Assembly: GCF_037450285.1 (NCBI RefSeq)
Contig: NZ_JAQISN010000002.1
Span: 186,001 to 250,000, forward strand
Direction of reading: 5' to 3'
Length of the DNA stretch: 64,000 nt
Source of the DNA: Erwinia sp. SLM-02
GTDB taxonomy: Bacteria > Pseudomonadota > Gammaproteobacteria > Enterobacterales > Enterobacteriaceae
Numbering within the stretch: position 1 is the first letter of the stretch; the number at the start of each line of letters is the position of its first letter. The notes under the pieces were generated by a model. That model saw only the letters and a program-made list of their open reading frames with translations. It made no database searches and was not told where the DNA came from. This document shows, piece after piece, positions 19,090 to 29,347 of the stretch. Position numbers and translations under genes: made by a program.

Positions 19090-19209
19090 ACGTGCGAAAA
19101 TCCAGCAAACACCCGGCACTATCAGGTTAATTTATAAGCTAATTATTCGCTATTATTGGAACTTCTGTTACTCTCCGGGCTTTCTCACGGATTACAGAAT
19201 TTCTGGAAT

Positions 19210-19923
19210 ATGTCTCGCAAAATTTTAGCCTCGCTGGCTTTTTCACTGCTGCTTCCCGTCTTTTCTTCCCAGGCGCTGAGCCTCGATAATTATCATCAAA
19301 ACAATTTCAGTCAGGCGAAAGCCTATGCGGCACAGATCAACGCTGACGCGCCGGGTTCTTTCTACTGCGGTTGTAAAATCAACTGGCAGGGGAAGAAAGG
19401 CGTTCCTGACCTCGCCTCCTGTGGCTATCAGGTGCGCAAAAATACCAACCGGGCCGAACGCATTGAGTGGGAACACGTGGTTCCGGCCTGGAGTTTTGGT
19501 CACCAGCGCCAGTGCTGGCAGAACGGCGGGCGTAAAAACTGCGCAAAAGATGATGAATATCGCCGGATGGAAACCGATCTGCATAATCTGCAGCCCGCCC
19601 TCGGTGAGGTCAACGGCGATCGCGGCAACTTTATGTACGGCCAGTGGAACGGCGGCGAACAGCAGTACGGCCAGTGTGCAATGAAGGTCGACTTCAAAAA
19701 CAAACTGGCAGAGCCGCCTGCACGCGCCCGTGGTGCCATTGCCCGCACCTGGTTCTATATGCGCGACAGGTACCAGCTACAGATGTCCCGCCAGCAGACG
19801 CAGCTGATGACCGCCTGGAGCAAGCTTTATCCGGCCAGCGCGTGGGAATGCGAGCGTGATAACCGTATTGCCCGCGTTCAGGGAAATCACAACCCCTATG
19901 TACAGCAGGCTTGCCAGCGGTAA
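19210..19923 (+). CDS. endA: Periplasmic endonuclease I
   Basis: 237 residues starting [11 protein letters not shown], with a signal peptide ending near SSQALS. The mature domain matches E. coli EndA closely, including the His-Me finger EWEHVVPAW and the NGDRGNFMY segment, and eight cysteines in the mature part expected to form disulfides. It cleaves double-stranded DNA nonspecifically in the periplasm and is inhibited by tRNA in E. coli. The upstream ATG at 19156 would disrupt the signal peptide. Confidence 0.95.
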   Translation: MSRKILASLAFSLLLPVFSSQALSLDNYHQNNFSQAKAYAAQINADAPGSFYCGCKINWQGKKGVPDLASCGYQVRKNTNRAERIEWEHVVPAWSFGHQRQCWQNGGRKNCAKDDEYRRMETDLHNLQPALGEVNGDRGNFMYGQWNGGEQQYGQCAMKVDFKNKLAEPPARARGAIARTWFYMRDRYQLQMSRQQTQLMTAWSKLYPASAWECERDNRIARVQGNHNPYVQQACQR

Positions 19924-20005
19924 AATCACTGACCTAAACTGCACAACAGCCGTTATTCAGGAGCCGGACCGCGAGGCTCCCACTTTTACAGGATCACTGA
20001 TTGCT

Positions 20006-20737
20006 ATGCGAGTACCGCGCATTTATCACCCCGAGCCGCTACAGGCAGGAAGCGAAATCGCCCTTTGTGAAGATGCGGCGAACCACGTTGGCCGCGTGCT
20101 GCGTATGGGGCCGGGCCAGGCCGTGGAGCTTTTTAATGGCACTAATCTGACTTTTTCTGCTGAGATTATTCAGGCAGATAAAAAGAGCGTGCGCGTTAAA
20201 ATCACCGACAGCCGCGCGGACAGCCGCGAATCCCCGCTGCATCTGCATCTTGGCCAGGTGATGTCGCGCGGCGAGAAGATGGAATTCACCATTCAGAAAG
20301 CCGTTGAGCTGGGCGTAAATATCATTACCCCCTTGTTTTCTGAACGCTGTGGCGTAAAGCTGGATGCTGAACGGCTGGCAAAGAAAATTCAGCAGTGGCA
20401 GAAAATTGTCATTGCCGCCTGCGAACAGTGTGGTCGCAACAGCGTTCCTGAAGTACGCAATGCGATGACCCTGGAAGCCTGGTGCGCAGAGCAGGATAGC
20501 GGGCTGAAGCTGAACCTTCATCCGCGTGCGGAACACAGCATCAATACGCTGCCGCTGCCGGTTGAAAGTGTACGCCTGCTGATCGGGCCGGAAGGCGGTC
20601 TTTCCGCTGATGAAATCAGCATGACGACAGGCTATGGCTTTACCGATATTCTGTTAGGGCCGCGCGTGCTGCGCACCGAAACAACCGCCCTGACGGCCAT
20701 TACCGCGTTACAGGTTCGATTTGGCGATCTGGGCTAA
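20006..20737 (+). CDS. rsmE: 16S rRNA m3U1498 methyltransferase
   Basis: 243 residues, equal to E. coli RsmE, begun at [12 protein letters not shown]; a longer frame from 19856 overlaps endA and is not used. SPOUT-type enzyme that methylates N3 of U1498 in 16S rRNA. The C-terminal knot motifs [14 protein letters not shown] and [15 protein letters not shown], which bind SAM, are intact. It sits between endA and gshB as in E. coli. Confidence 0.96.
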   Translation: MRVPRIYHPEPLQAGSEIALCEDAANHVGRVLRMGPGQAVELFNGTNLTFSAEIIQADKKSVRVKITDSRADSRESPLHLHLGQVMSRGEKMEFTIQKAVELGVNIITPLFSERCGVKLDAERLAKKIQQWQKIVIAACEQCGRNSVPEVRNAMTLEAWCAEQDSGLKLNLHPRAEHSINTLPLPVESVRLLIGPEGGLSADEISMTTGYGFTDILLGPRVLRTETTALTAITALQVRFGDLG

Positions 20738-20855
20738 GCCCGTTGTGCTTAACATCGGCGGTACCGAACCCGATATCCTGGCCAGCCTGCGGCGATAATT
20801 ACGCTGCAGGGCCGAAAACTATGACACGGCACGTTAGCTACCACTGGAGAGAAGA

Positions 20856-21800
20856 ATGATTAAGCTTGGCATCGTGATGGACCCGATCACCTCCATCAAC
20901 ATTAAAAAAGACAGCAGCTTTGCGATGCTGCTGGAAGCACAGCGCCGTGGTTACGAAATTCACTACATGGAGATGAACGATCTCTATCTGCGCGGCGGTG
21001 AAGGCCGGGCGCGCACCCGTCTGCTGAGCGTGGAGCAGAACTACGACAAATGGTTTGAGTTCGGCAGCGAACAGGACATCGCCCTGTCCGACCTGAACGT
21101 GGTGCTGATGCGTAAAGATCCGCCGTTCGACACCGAATTTATCTACGCGACCTATATCCTTGAGCGCGCGGAAGAGAAAGGCACGCTGATCGTGAATAAA
21201 CCGCAGAGCCTGCGCGACTGCAACGAGAAGCTGTTTACCGCCTGGTTTGCCGAGCTGACCCCGGACACGCTGGTCACCCGCAACGCCAGCCAGATCCGCG
21301 AGTTCTGGCAGCAGCACGGTGATATCATCCTCAAGCCGCTGGACGGCATGGGCGGCGCATCGATTTTCCGCATCAAGAAAGAAGATCCGAACCTGTCGGT
21401 AATTATCGAGACGCTGACCGAGCACGGCAATTTCTACTGCATGGCGCAGAACTACCTGCCGGCAATTAAAGACGGCGACAAGCGCGTTCTGGTGGTGGAC
21501 GGCGAGCCGGTGCCTTACTGCCTGGCCCGTATTCCTAAATCCGGTGAAACCCGCGGCAACCTGGCTGCCGGTGGTCGCGGCGAAGCGCGTCCGCTGACGG
21601 AAAGCGACTGGGAAATTGCCCGCCGCGTTGGGCCAATCCTGAAGCAGAAAGGCCTGATTTTTGTCGGTCTGGATATTATCGGCGACAAGCTCACCGAAAT
21701 TAACGTCACCAGCCCAACCTGCATTCGTGAAATTGAGTCAGCGTTCCCCATTTCGATTACCGGGATGCTGATGGATGCCATTGAAAAGCGTCTGGCCTGA
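20856..21800 (+). CDS. gshB: Glutathione synthetase
   Basis: 314 residues, ATP-grasp enzyme joining glycine to gamma-glutamylcysteine in the second step of glutathione synthesis. MIKLGIVMDPI starts the family N-terminal domain. The ATP-grasp region shows KPLDGMGGASIFR, the catalytic loop RIPKSGETRGNLAAGGRG and the C-terminal INVTSPT metal-binding segment. GGAGAG precedes the ATG. Confidence 0.97.
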   Translation: MIKLGIVMDPITSINIKKDSSFAMLLEAQRRGYEIHYMEMNDLYLRGGEGRARTRLLSVEQNYDKWFEFGSEQDIALSDLNVVLMRKDPPFDTEFIYATYILERAEEKGTLIVNKPQSLRDCNEKLFTAWFAELTPDTLVTRNASQIREFWQQHGDIILKPLDGMGGASIFRIKKEDPNLSVIIETLTEHGNFYCMAQNYLPAIKDGDKRVLVVDGEPVPYCLARIPKSGETRGNLAAGGRGEARPLTESDWEIARRVGPILKQKGLIFVGLDIIGDKLTEINVTSPTCIREIESAFPISITGMLMDAIEKRLA

Positions 21801-21810
21801 CCGCCACGCC

Positions 21811-21870
21811 GGGGCAGGATGCCCCACGGCTCACCCATTAACCATCCGACAGCAGCAGCGGATGGTTAAT
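21811..21870. other. Two hairpins between gshB and yqgE
   Basis: GGGGCA/TGCCCC at 21811-21825, then a perfect 12 bp stem ATTAACCATCCG/CGGATGGTTAAT at 21837-21870 with a ten-base loop, just before the yqgE start. The second could terminate or shape the gshB transcript; there is no T-run. Confidence 0.5.
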
Positions 21871-21890
21871 CCAATAACAGAAAATAATGT

Positions 21891-22454
21891 ATGAATTTAC
21901 AGCACCATTTTTTGATTGCCATGCCGGCGTTACAGGATCCTCTGTTTAAGCGATCCGTCGTCTACATCTGCGAGCACAATGATGACGGCGCAATGGGCCT
22001 TATCGTCAATAAACCGATGGAAAATCTGACGGTGGATGGCATTTTGCAAAAGCTAAAGATTATGCCGACCCCGCGCGATCCCGAAATCAAACTGGATAAG
22101 CCGGTCTTTTCCGGCGGTCCGCTGGCTGAGGATCGCGGCTTTATTCTGCACTCGGCACAGACCACTTTCGCCTCCAGCATTCGCGTTTCCGACAACACCA
22201 TCATCACCACCTCACGCGATGTGCTGGAAACCCTCGGTACGCCAGAGCAGCCGGAGCAGGTGCTCGTTGCGCTGGGCTACTGCTCGTGGGAAAAGGGCCA
22301 GCTTGAAGACGAGCTGCTGGAAAACGCCTGGCTGACCGCTCCGGCCAACAGCAATATCCTGTTCCGCACCCCGATTGCCGAACGCTGGCGCGAAGCGGCC
22401 AAAAGTATTGGCATCGATATTCTTAAAATGACCAGCGAAGCGGGACACGCCTGA
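21891..22454 (+). CDS. yqgE: UPF0301 protein YqgE
   Basis: 187 residues, matching the E. coli length and the family opening [23 protein letters not shown] and [11 protein letters not shown]. Cytosolic protein of unknown biochemical function, nearly always linked to ruvX. The stop codon overlaps the ruvX ATG by one base. Confidence 0.95.
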   Translation: MNLQHHFLIAMPALQDPLFKRSVVYICEHNDDGAMGLIVNKPMENLTVDGILQKLKIMPTPRDPEIKLDKPVFSGGPLAEDRGFILHSAQTTFASSIRVSDNTIITTSRDVLETLGTPEQPEQVLVALGYCSWEKGQLEDELLENAWLTAPANSNILFRTPIAERWREAAKSIGIDILKMTSEAGHA

Positions 22455-22873
22455 TGAGTACAATGACGCTACTGGCGTTTGACTTCGGTACCAAAAGCAT
22501 CGGCGTCGCCATTGGGCAGCAGCTCACCGGCACGGCCCGGCCCCTGACCGCGCTGAAAGCGCAGGACGGCATCCCGGACTGGAACAAAATTGAAGCCCTG
22601 CTGAAAGAGTGGCAGCCGGACCGCGTTGTCGTCGGCCTGCCGCTGAATATGGACGGTACCGAACAGCCGCTCACCGTCAGAGCGCGCAAGTTTGCCAATC
22701 GCCTGCACGGCCGCTTTGGCGTACAGGTGGATCTGCACGATGAGCGCCTCAGCACCGTCGAAGCACGCGCCGAGCTGTTTGAACGCGGTGGCTTCCGCGC
22801 GCTGAGCAAGGGCAGCGTGGATTCACTTTCGGCGGTGATCATTTTAGAAAGCTGGTTTGAGAATCAGTATTAA
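22454..22873 (+). CDS. ruvX: Putative pre-16S rRNA nuclease YqgF (RuvX)
   Basis: 139 residues, RNase H-like fold. [17 protein letters not shown] carries the first catalytic aspartate, [10 protein letters not shown] follows strand four, and DERLST and the C-terminal [14 protein letters not shown] complete the pattern. Known to trim the 5' end of 16S rRNA; an essential protein in E. coli. Translationally coupled to yqgE. A later in-frame ATG (MTLLAF) is an alternative start. The gene is convergent with yggR across a microsatellite. Confidence 0.95.
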   Translation: MSTMTLLAFDFGTKSIGVAIGQQLTGTARPLTALKAQDGIPDWNKIEALLKEWQPDRVVVGLPLNMDGTEQPLTVRARKFANRLHGRFGVQVDLHDERLSTVEARAELFERGGFRALSKGSVDSLSAVIILESWFENQY

Positions 22874-22944
22874 CCCGCACGCATAACGCCTGAGTATCAG
22901 GCCGGGCAGAGCATCCGGCTGTCGGCCATGCTGATGCAGATGCT

Positions 22945-23004
<60 letters not shown>

Positions 23005-23014
23005 GAAGCACACC

Positions 23015-24007
23015 CTACTCCGGCAGCAGCCCCAGCCGCCGACGCTCCGCCAGGCTCTGTTCAAAGGTTTGCATCCCCAGCTGGCTGCCGGTCTGTAACA
23101 GCGCGGGCAGCTGATGCGTTTTCCCCTCACGGATAAGATTCGCCGCCGCCGGGCAGTTGATCATCACCTCAAACAGCCCTGTTCGCCCCCGTTCTGCCGC
23201 CACCAGCCGCTGAGCCATCACCGCTTTCAGGCTGCCGGCAAGCTGGCTGCGGATGAGGTTTTTTTCTTCGCCGGGAAACACATCCACCAGCCGCTCAACC
23301 GCCTGAGCCGCACCGCGCGCGTGCAGCGTGGCGAGCACCAGATGGCCGGTTTCTGCCGCCGTCAGCGCCAGCCGGATGGTCTCGCTGTCGCGCAGTTCCC
23401 CCAGCAGAATCACGTCCGGATCTTCACGCAGCGCTGCCCGCAGTCCGTCGGCAAAGCTGGTGAAATGCTCCCCCAGCTCGCGCTGCTGGATGAGTGAACG
23501 ACGGCTGTCGTGCAGAAACTCAATGGGATCTTCCAGCGTCAGGATATGCCGCTGCTGCTGCCGATTGATGCCGTCGATCAGCGCCGCCAGGGTGGTGGAT
23601 TTGCCGCTGCCCGTTGCGCCAGCGATCAGGATCAAGCCCTCGTGCTGCTGTTCCAGCGAGGCAACGACCGCAGGCAGATGCAGCGACGCGGCGCTCGGGA
23701 ACTCGCTGGCAATCAACCGCAGCGCCAGCGACAGCCCGCTGCGCTGGCGAAACAGGTTGGCACGCAGCCTGACCCCGCCCAGCGTCAGCGCAAAATCCAG
23801 CTGGCCGCGCAGGCTAAGCTCCTCCTTTTGCAGCGCGGATAATGTACGATCGGCGAACCGTTCCAGCCAGGCGTTGCCGACCTCGGGCCTGTCGCTGAGC
23901 GGCTCCAGCAATCCATGGCGTCGCCAGAATGGCGAATGACCACTACAGAGATGCAGATCTCCTGCATTATGCTTTACACTAAGGGCCACAATTTCTTCAA
24001 TATCCAT
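23015..24007 (-). CDS. yggR: PilT-like type IV pilus retraction ATPase family protein
   Basis: 330 residues from MDIEEIVALSVKHNAGDLHL. GspE/PilT secretion ATPase with Walker A GATGSGKST at about 130-138, the Asp-box LTLEDPIE, Walker B-type DPDVILLGELRD and the His-box AAETGHLVLATLHA. The family hydrolyses ATP to retract type IV pili, but in enterobacteria without linked pil genes its job is unclear. Divergent from yggS with only 15 bp between start codons, as in E. coli. Confidence 0.92.
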   Translation of the reverse strand: MDIEEIVALSVKHNAGDLHLCSGHSPFWRRHGLLEPLSDRPEVGNAWLERFADRTLSALQKEELSLRGQLDFALTLGGVRLRANLFRQRSGLSLALRLIASEFPSAASLHLPAVVASLEQQHEGLILIAGATGSGKSTTLAALIDGINRQQQRHILTLEDPIEFLHDSRRSLIQQRELGEHFTSFADGLRAALREDPDVILLGELRDSETIRLALTAAETGHLVLATLHARGAAQAVERLVDVFPGEEKNLIRSQLAGSLKAVMAQRLVAAERGRTGLFEVMINCPAAANLIREGKTHQLPALLQTGSQLGMQTFEQSLAERRRLGLLPE

Positions 24008-24022
24008 ATTTTTTCCCTGACT

Positions 24023-24721
24023 ATGACTTCGATTGAGCAAAACTTACAGCAAGTCCGCCAGCGGATCTCAACGGCGGCAGGCCAATGCGGCCGCGGTCCA
24101 CAGGAAATTACGCTGCTTGCAGTGAGCAAAACCAAACCTGCGAGCGCCGTCGCAGAAGCCGCCGCAGCCGGCCAGCGTTGCTTCGGTGAAAATTACGTAC
24201 AGGAAGGCGTGGATAAGATCCAGGCGCTGGCGGATCCCTGCCTTGTATGGCACTTTATCGGTCCGCTGCAATCCAACAAGAGCCGGCTGGTGGCGGAGCA
24301 TTTTGACTGGTGCCACACGGTCGATCGCCTGCGCATTGCTACCCGGCTTAACGAACAGCGGCCCGAAGATGCACAACCGCTGAACGTGCTGATTCAGGTC
24401 AACATCAGCGATGAGCACAGTAAATCGGGTATCACGCTGGCGGAGTTACCGGCGCTGGCCCAGGCCGTAGCGCTGCTGCCGCGCCTGCGCCTGCGCGGGC
24501 TGATGGCCATCCCCGCGCCGGAAACGGAGTACGATCGCCAGCTGGCGGTATGCCGGCAAATGGCCGCAGCCTTTGAGCAGCTGCAAAAAGATTATCCCGG
24601 CGTAGACACGCTTTCTCTGGGAATGAGTGACGACATGGACGCCGCGATTGCGGCGGGCAGTACCATGGTGCGTATTGGCACCGCAATCTTCGGCGCGCGC
24701 GATTATGCCAGCCGCCAATGA
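24023..24721 (+). CDS. yggS: PLP homeostasis protein YggS
   Basis: 232 residues from MTSIEQNLQQVRQRI. Single-domain PLP-binding barrel (COG0325) with K36 in LLAVSKTKPA as the PLP lysine, plus FGENYVQE, WHFIGPLQSNK and SLGMSDDMDAAI. It buffers pyridoxal phosphate and affects branched-chain amino acid metabolism in E. coli; no enzymatic activity is established. Its promoter must lie inside yggR because only 15 bp separate the divergent starts. Confidence 0.95.
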   Translation: MTSIEQNLQQVRQRISTAAGQCGRGPQEITLLAVSKTKPASAVAEAAAAGQRCFGENYVQEGVDKIQALADPCLVWHFIGPLQSNKSRLVAEHFDWCHTVDRLRIATRLNEQRPEDAQPLNVLIQVNISDEHSKSGITLAELPALAQAVALLPRLRLRGLMAIPAPETEYDRQLAVCRQMAAAFEQLQKDYPGVDTLSLGMSDDMDAAIAAGSTMVRIGTAIFGARDYASRQ

Positions 24722-24739
24722 CAACAACTGAGGAACCTC

Positions 24740-25279
24740 ATGCTAGCGTTGATTTTTCTGGTAACAACGGTGATTGCCATCTACATCAAGGTGTTGTTAC
24801 TGCGCATCTGGATGCAGTGGGCACGATGTGACTTTTATAATCCGTTTTCACAGTTTGTGGTGAAAATCACTCAACCGATCGTTAAGCCGCTGCGGCGCAT
24901 TATCCCCTCCATCGGGCCGGTTGATACCGCCTCGCTGCTGATTGCCTATATCATCAGCGTACTGCTTGGGCCGCTGGCGCTGCGCATGTTCTTCCCGGAT
25001 CCGATATTCCTCTATCTGGGCCTGGTTATTCTGGTGAAAGCCGCCGGCGTGCTGGTATTCTGGGTGATTATTATCCGTTCCCTGATGAGCTGGTTCAGCC
25101 AGGGCCGCAACCCGGTTGATCTGGTACTGATGCAGCTGACCGAGCCGCTGATGGCCCCGATTCGCCGCTTTATCCCACCGATGGCGGGCATTGATTTCTC
25201 GGCAATGGTGGTGATCCTGATTCTGTATGCGCTGAATTTCATCGGCCTGGAATATATCCCGGGCTGGGTACAGTTCTGA
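24740..25279 (+). CDS. yggT: YggT family membrane protein
   Basis: 179 residues in two repeated YGGT modules of a hydrophobic pair around a PIRR/PLRR turn (ITQPIVKPLRRIIP and LTEPLMAPIRRFIP). Inner-membrane protein; overproduction is linked to osmotic and potassium tolerance in E. coli, mechanism unknown. GAGGAAC precedes the ATG, 18 bp after yggS, so the pair is probably cotranscribed. Confidence 0.93.
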   Translation: MLALIFLVTTVIAIYIKVLLLRIWMQWARCDFYNPFSQFVVKITQPIVKPLRRIIPSIGPVDTASLLIAYIISVLLGPLALRMFFPDPIFLYLGLVILVKAAGVLVFWVIIIRSLMSWFSQGRNPVDLVLMQLTEPLMAPIRRFIPPMAGIDFSAMVVILILYALNFIGLEYIPGWVQF

Positions 25280-25291
25280 TTAAGTCTGCCA

Positions 25292-25324
25292 CGCTGATGC
25301 TGCACATAACGGGCAGCATCAGCG
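25292..25324. other. Hairpin between yggT and rdgB
   Basis: Perfect 12 bp stem CGCTGATGCTGC/GCAGCATCAGCG with a nine-base loop and no T-run. REP-like in size; it may stabilise the yggT message. Confidence 0.45.
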
Positions 25325-25365
25325 CCTCCGCTTTGATGATTTCTGATTAATTTTCTGGATGTAAT

Positions 25366-25959
25366 ATGCAAAAAGTCGTACTCGCCACCGGCAACCCCGG
25401 TAAAGTTCGTGAGCTGGCCCACCTGCTGGCCGAATTCGGCCTTGATATCGTGGCGCAGACGGAACTGGGCGTGGAGTCAGCCGAGGAAACCGGCCTGACC
25501 TTTATTGAAAACGCCATTCTCAAGGCGCGCCACGCGGCGGAAATTACCGGGCTTCCGGCGATTGCCGATGACTCCGGGCTGGCGGTTGATGCCCTCGGCG
25601 GCGCGCCCGGCATTTATTCCGCGCGCTACGCGGGCCTGGATGCCAGCGACCAGCAAAATCTCGACAAGCTGCTGGCCGCGCTGGAAAACGTGCCGGACGG
25701 GCAGCGCCAGGCGCAGTTCCACTGCGTGCTGGTCTACGTGCGCCACGCCGCCGACCCGACGCCGCTGGTATTTCACGGCAGCTGGGCAGGCGAGATCGCA
25801 CGCAGCGAAGCGGGCCAGGGTGGCTTTGGCTACGATCCGATTTTCTATGTGCCGGAGCTGGGTAAAACGGCAGCGGAACTGAGCAAGGACGAAAAGCGGG
25901 CGGTTTCTCATCGCGGAAAAGCGTTGAACCTGCTGCTGGACGCCATGAAGAATGGCTAA
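25366..25959 (+). CDS. rdgB: XTP/dITP pyrophosphatase
   Basis: 197 residues, HAM1/RdgB family. It removes noncanonical purine nucleotides (dITP, XTP) to keep them out of [21 protein letters not shown], the metal region [46 protein letters not shown] and [10 protein letters not shown] are all present. It overlaps hemW by 8 bp in an operon. Confidence 0.96.
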   Translation: MQKVVLATGNPGKVRELAHLLAEFGLDIVAQTELGVESAEETGLTFIENAILKARHAAEITGLPAIADDSGLAVDALGGAPGIYSARYAGLDASDQQNLDKLLAALENVPDGQRQAQFHCVLVYVRHAADPTPLVFHGSWAGEIARSEAGQGGFGYDPIFYVPELGKTAAELSKDEKRAVSHRGKALNLLLDAMKNG

Positions 25960-27088
25960 TCTCCCCCCGCTGAGCCTGTATATTCATATCCCGTGGTGCG
26001 TGCAGAAGTGTCCCTACTGTGATTTCAACTCCCATGCGTTAAAGGGCGACGTGCCGCACGAAGAGTACGTGCAGCACCTGCTCAACGATCTGGATGACGA
26101 TCTGCCGCTCACCTCAGGCCGTGAAGTGAGCACCATCTTTATCGGTGGCGGCACACCCAGCCTGCTGAGCAGCGAAGCGATGCAGATGCTGCTGGACGGC
26201 GTGCGTGCGCGCCTGCCGCTGTCGCCGACGGCGGAAATCACCATGGAGGCGAACCCGGGCACCGTCGAGGCCGACCGTTTCAGCGGCTATCAGCGCGCCG
26301 GGATTAACCGCATCTCCATTGGCGTGCAGAGCTTCAGTGCGCAGAAGCTGGAGCGGCTGGGGCGCATTCACGGGCCGGACGAAGCCAGACGCGCGGCGAA
26401 GCTGGCGGAAGATCTGGGCCTGCGCAGCTTTAATCTTGATCTAATGCACGGCCTGCCGGACCAGTCGCTGGAAGAGGCGCTGGACGACCTGCGCCAGGCG
26501 ATTGCGCTGAACCCGCCGCACCTGTCGTGGTATCAGCTGACCATCGAGCCGAACACGCTGTTCGCCTCGCGGCCGCCGCGCCTGCCGGACGATGACGATC
26601 TGTGGGATATCTTCGAGCAGGGCCACCAGCTGCTCAGCGCGGCGGGCTATCAGCAGTATGAAACCTCGGCCTACGCCAAACCCGGCTATCGCTGCGAGCA
26701 CAACCTTAACTACTGGCGCTTTGGCGACTACCTGGGGATTGGCTGCGGCGCGCACGGCAAGCTGACCCAGCCGGACGGCACCATTATCCGCACCACCAAA
26801 ACCCGCCATCCGCGCGGATTTATGGCCGGTAAATATCTGGATAAGCGCCATGACGTGGCCGATGCCGACAAGCCGTTCGAGTTCTTTATGAACCGGTTCC
26901 GCCTGCTGGAAGCCGCACCGCGCGCGGAGTATCAGCGCTATACCGGCCTGCCGGAAAGCAGCGTGCGCGCGCAGCTGGATGAGGCGCTGGCGAAAGGCTA
27001 CCTGACGGAAACGGCGGAATACTGGCAGATCACCGAAAAAGGGAAGCTGTTCCTGAACTCGCTGCTGGAGCTGTTCCTGGCGGAATAA
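25952..27088 (+). CDS. hemW: Heme chaperone HemW
   Basis: 378 residues, radical-SAM protein with the cluster motif CVQKCPYC (C16, C20, C23) and the SAM-binding [10 protein letters not shown]. Related to coproporphyrinogen dehydrogenase but thought to deliver heme to membrane proteins. It overlaps the end of rdgB. In E. coli yggM and ansB follow; here the next gene is yggN on the opposite strand. Confidence 0.94.
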   Translation: MANLPPLSLYIHIPWCVQKCPYCDFNSHALKGDVPHEEYVQHLLNDLDDDLPLTSGREVSTIFIGGGTPSLLSSEAMQMLLDGVRARLPLSPTAEITMEANPGTVEADRFSGYQRAGINRISIGVQSFSAQKLERLGRIHGPDEARRAAKLAEDLGLRSFNLDLMHGLPDQSLEEALDDLRQAIALNPPHLSWYQLTIEPNTLFASRPPRLPDDDDLWDIFEQGHQLLSAAGYQQYETSAYAKPGYRCEHNLNYWRFGDYLGIGCGAHGKLTQPDGTIIRTTKTRHPRGFMAGKYLDKRHDVADADKPFEFFMNRFRLLEAAPRAEYQRYTGLPESSVRAQLDEALAKGYLTETAEYWQITEKGKLFLNSLLELFLAE

Positions 27089-27105
27089 GCCATTCGAAGT
27101 GTGCT

Positions 27106-27135
27106 GGATACCCGCGCACAAGGCGGCGGGTATCC
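27106..27135. terminator. Hairpin downstream of hemW
   Basis: Perfect 10 bp stem GGATACCCGC/GCGGGTATCC with a ten-base loop between the convergent genes hemW and yggN. The T-run is absent, so termination is uncertain. Confidence 0.5.
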
Positions 27136-27185
27136 ATGCTGATGCTGACCGGGCAGGCACTGCCCGCTGTCCGGTCCGCTATCGG

Positions 27186-27902
27186 TTAGTTCAGCGCGGC
27201 CACCAGCGTTTTGCGCTGCGCTTCCAGACCGGTGACGCGATTACAGACTTCATGGCCGAAGTTCTGGAAATCCTGTTCCTGATTGCTCCATTCGGCCTGA
27301 ATCGCCTGCTGTAAGCCCCCGAGATTGCCCATAATCGCCTGCAGCGGATTATCGTTGCCGCTGGCCTGCTTGCTGCCCATCTCATTCAGGCTGTCCTGTA
27401 CCACGCCGCCCATCGCGCTCTGCACCAGCCGTTCGCCGTCCTGGCGCACCTGCGCCACCGCCTGGTGGTGGAAGGTCAGGCCGTCACTGCGATGCTCAAT
27501 AATGCGGTTCATCTGCTGTTTTAGCTGGCCGTCCAGCGTGGTCAGGCGCTGGCGCACGTTGCTGTTCTGCCCCAGTTTTTCCACAATTACCCGGTCCAGC
27601 GCCACGCGGCCTTTCTCCAGACGCTGCTTCGCACCGTTATCAATCCACGGCAGATCGCGGCGCAGCGCGTTCTGGTAATCAATGGCTTTCTGTCGGGTGG
27701 GGTTATCCACGCTGACCGCCTGACCATTGCGCTGCACGTCGCCCTTCGGCGTAATCACCAGGTTACCGCTGGCCCCCACCACCTGCACCTGGGCAGGCGA
27801 GATAACAACATCATCCTGAGGATTAACGCTGCACTGATAATCCGCCTGCGCCTGACCGGCTGCCAGCAGCAGTAGTGCGCCGCCAATTAGCGTTTTTCGC
27901 AT
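27186..27902 (-). CDS. yggN: DUF2884 family protein YggN
   Basis: 238 residues with a signal peptide (MRKTLIGGALLLLAAGQAQA-DYQC). The mature part is charged and helical, matching YggN of E. coli (about 239 residues). Periplasmic, function unknown. AAGGAGC precedes the ATG. A hairpin follows the yggL end just upstream. Confidence 0.9.
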   Translation of the reverse strand: MRKTLIGGALLLLAAGQAQADYQCSVNPQDDVVISPAQVQVVGASGNLVITPKGDVQRNGQAVSVDNPTRQKAIDYQNALRRDLPWIDNGAKQRLEKGRVALDRVIVEKLGQNSNVRQRLTTLDGQLKQQMNRIIEHRSDGLTFHHQAVAQVRQDGERLVQSAMGGVVQDSLNEMGSKQASGNDNPLQAIMGNLGGLQQAIQAEWSNQEQDFQNFGHEVCNRVTGLEAQRKTLVAALN

Positions 27903-27924
27903 GAATTTTGCTCCTTAAATGACA

Positions 27925-27953
27925 AAGGGCGACCGGTAAACGCGATCGCCCTT
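27925..27953 (-). terminator. Terminator after yggL
   Basis: AAGGGCGA/TCGCCCTT stem with a 13-base loop, 50 bp past the yggL stop and upstream of yggN. On the minus strand it is followed by TGTCATTTAAGG, a weak T-run. Confidence 0.6.
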
Positions 27954-28002
27954 GATTCGATGAGCGATGTTATCCGCCCGTCGTTTGGTTAACCCTGATC
28001 TT

Positions 28003-28329
28003 TTAGTCCCACCAGACGTCGAAAAGTTCGGTGACTTTCACGTCATTCAGCTTACGCGCTTCCAGCCAGTTACGAACCAGCTCGCGGTGCTCATCGGTGC
28101 ATTTGCCGATTTTCTGCAGGCAGATCAGACCTTCCCACTGCAGATAGCCGCTACCGTCAAACGCCAGGCCGTTAGGTTCAATCACTTCTTCGATCAGGGC
28201 ATCAACGGTGCTGTCGATGCTCTCTTCGCTGGTCCCTTCGGCGAAGCTGAAGCCCACGGAGAAACCTAACTCCTGGAACTCATCAATGTGCATTTTCTTA
28301 CGAAGACGACGACTGCGTTGTGTAGCCAT
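28003..28329 (-). CDS. yggL: YggL family 50S ribosome-associated protein
   Basis: 108 residues, DUF469 family, starting [20 protein letters not shown] with a basic N-terminus. The family associates with 50S subunits and affects ribosome assembly. The ATG overlaps the trmB stop by one base, so the two are cotranscribed, as in E. coli. Confidence 0.95.
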   Translation of the reverse strand: MATQRSRRLRKKMHIDEFQELGFSVGFSFAEGTSEESIDSTVDALIEEVIEPNGLAFDGSGYLQWEGLICLQKIGKCTDEHRELVRNWLEARKLNDVKVTELFDVWWD

Positions 28330-29048
28330 TATTTAACCCTCTCGAACATCAGATCCCACACACCGTGGCCAAGACGCTGGCCGCGCTGCTCAAATTTAGT
28401 TAACGGACGCGACTCCGGGCGTTCCACCCAGTTCGCCGTTTCCGACAGATTTTTATAGCCGTCAATGCTGCTCATCACTTCCAGCATATGCTCGGCGTAG
28501 GCTTCCCAGTCGGTTGCCATATGGAACACGCCGCCCAGCTTAAGCTTGCGCATCACGCGCTCGGCAAACGGTACCTGCACGATACGGCGCTTATTGTGGC
28601 GCGCTTTATGCCACGGATCCGGGAAGAATAGCTGCACCATGCGCAGGGCATTATCCGGGATCATATTTTCCAGCACTTCCACCGCATCGTGACACATCAC
28701 CCGCAGGTTCGTCACCCCAGCTTCTTCCGCCGTCGCCAGACAGGCACCCACGCCGGGTGAATGCACTTCGATACCGAGGAAGTTCTGATGTGGGTTACTT
28801 GCCGCCATGCTGACCAGCGACGCCCCCATACCGAAACCGATTTCCAGCACGACCGGCGCATCGCGACCAAACAGAGTGGTGAAATCAACAGGTTCCGGCT
28901 GATATTCCACGCCCATTACCGGCCACAGCGTATCCAGCGCCTGCTGCTGGCCTTTAGTCAGACGACCCTGGCGACGCACAAAGCTGCGGATACGGCGCAT
29001 TGCGCGGCCATTTTCATCGAATTCCGGTGAGATAACATCATTTTTCAT
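28329..29048 (-). CDS. trmB: tRNA (guanine-N7)-methyltransferase
   Basis: 239 residues, equal to E. coli TrmB. It makes m7G46 in tRNA. The SAM site [13 protein letters not shown] and the [15 protein letters not shown] substrate motif are present. It diverges from mutY. Confidence 0.97.
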   Translation of the reverse strand: MKNDVISPEFDENGRAMRRIRSFVRRQGRLTKGQQQALDTLWPVMGVEYQPEPVDFTTLFGRDAPVVLEIGFGMGASLVSMAASNPHQNFLGIEVHSPGVGACLATAEEAGVTNLRVMCHDAVEVLENMIPDNALRMVQLFFPDPWHKARHNKRRIVQVPFAERVMRKLKLGGVFHMATDWEAYAEHMLEVMSSIDGYKNLSETANWVERPESRPLTKFEQRGQRLGHGVWDLMFERVK

Positions 29049-29347
29049 CGTTCTGCCTGCCGCTGTGCACTTTGGAAAGCGGGCATTATGCCTTTAGCGG
29101 GTGAAAACATAAAGATCGCCCTGCCAACGAAACGGTATTGCCCGAATGGCTGCCAGTATAGCTGCTGCCGGCCGTTCGGCCAGTGGCGATCGCCTGCGGA
29201 AGGTGCGCCGTTGCGCTTAAGCCTGGCAAAGTGGCATAAAGCCCCCGGCAGATAATAAAATGCAGTGATTATCCGGTTTACACACCCTTTGGTCTGTGCT
29301 GGAATTCCTGCCTGATTTTCCTGAAAGAAGAGATCGTGGTTTACATG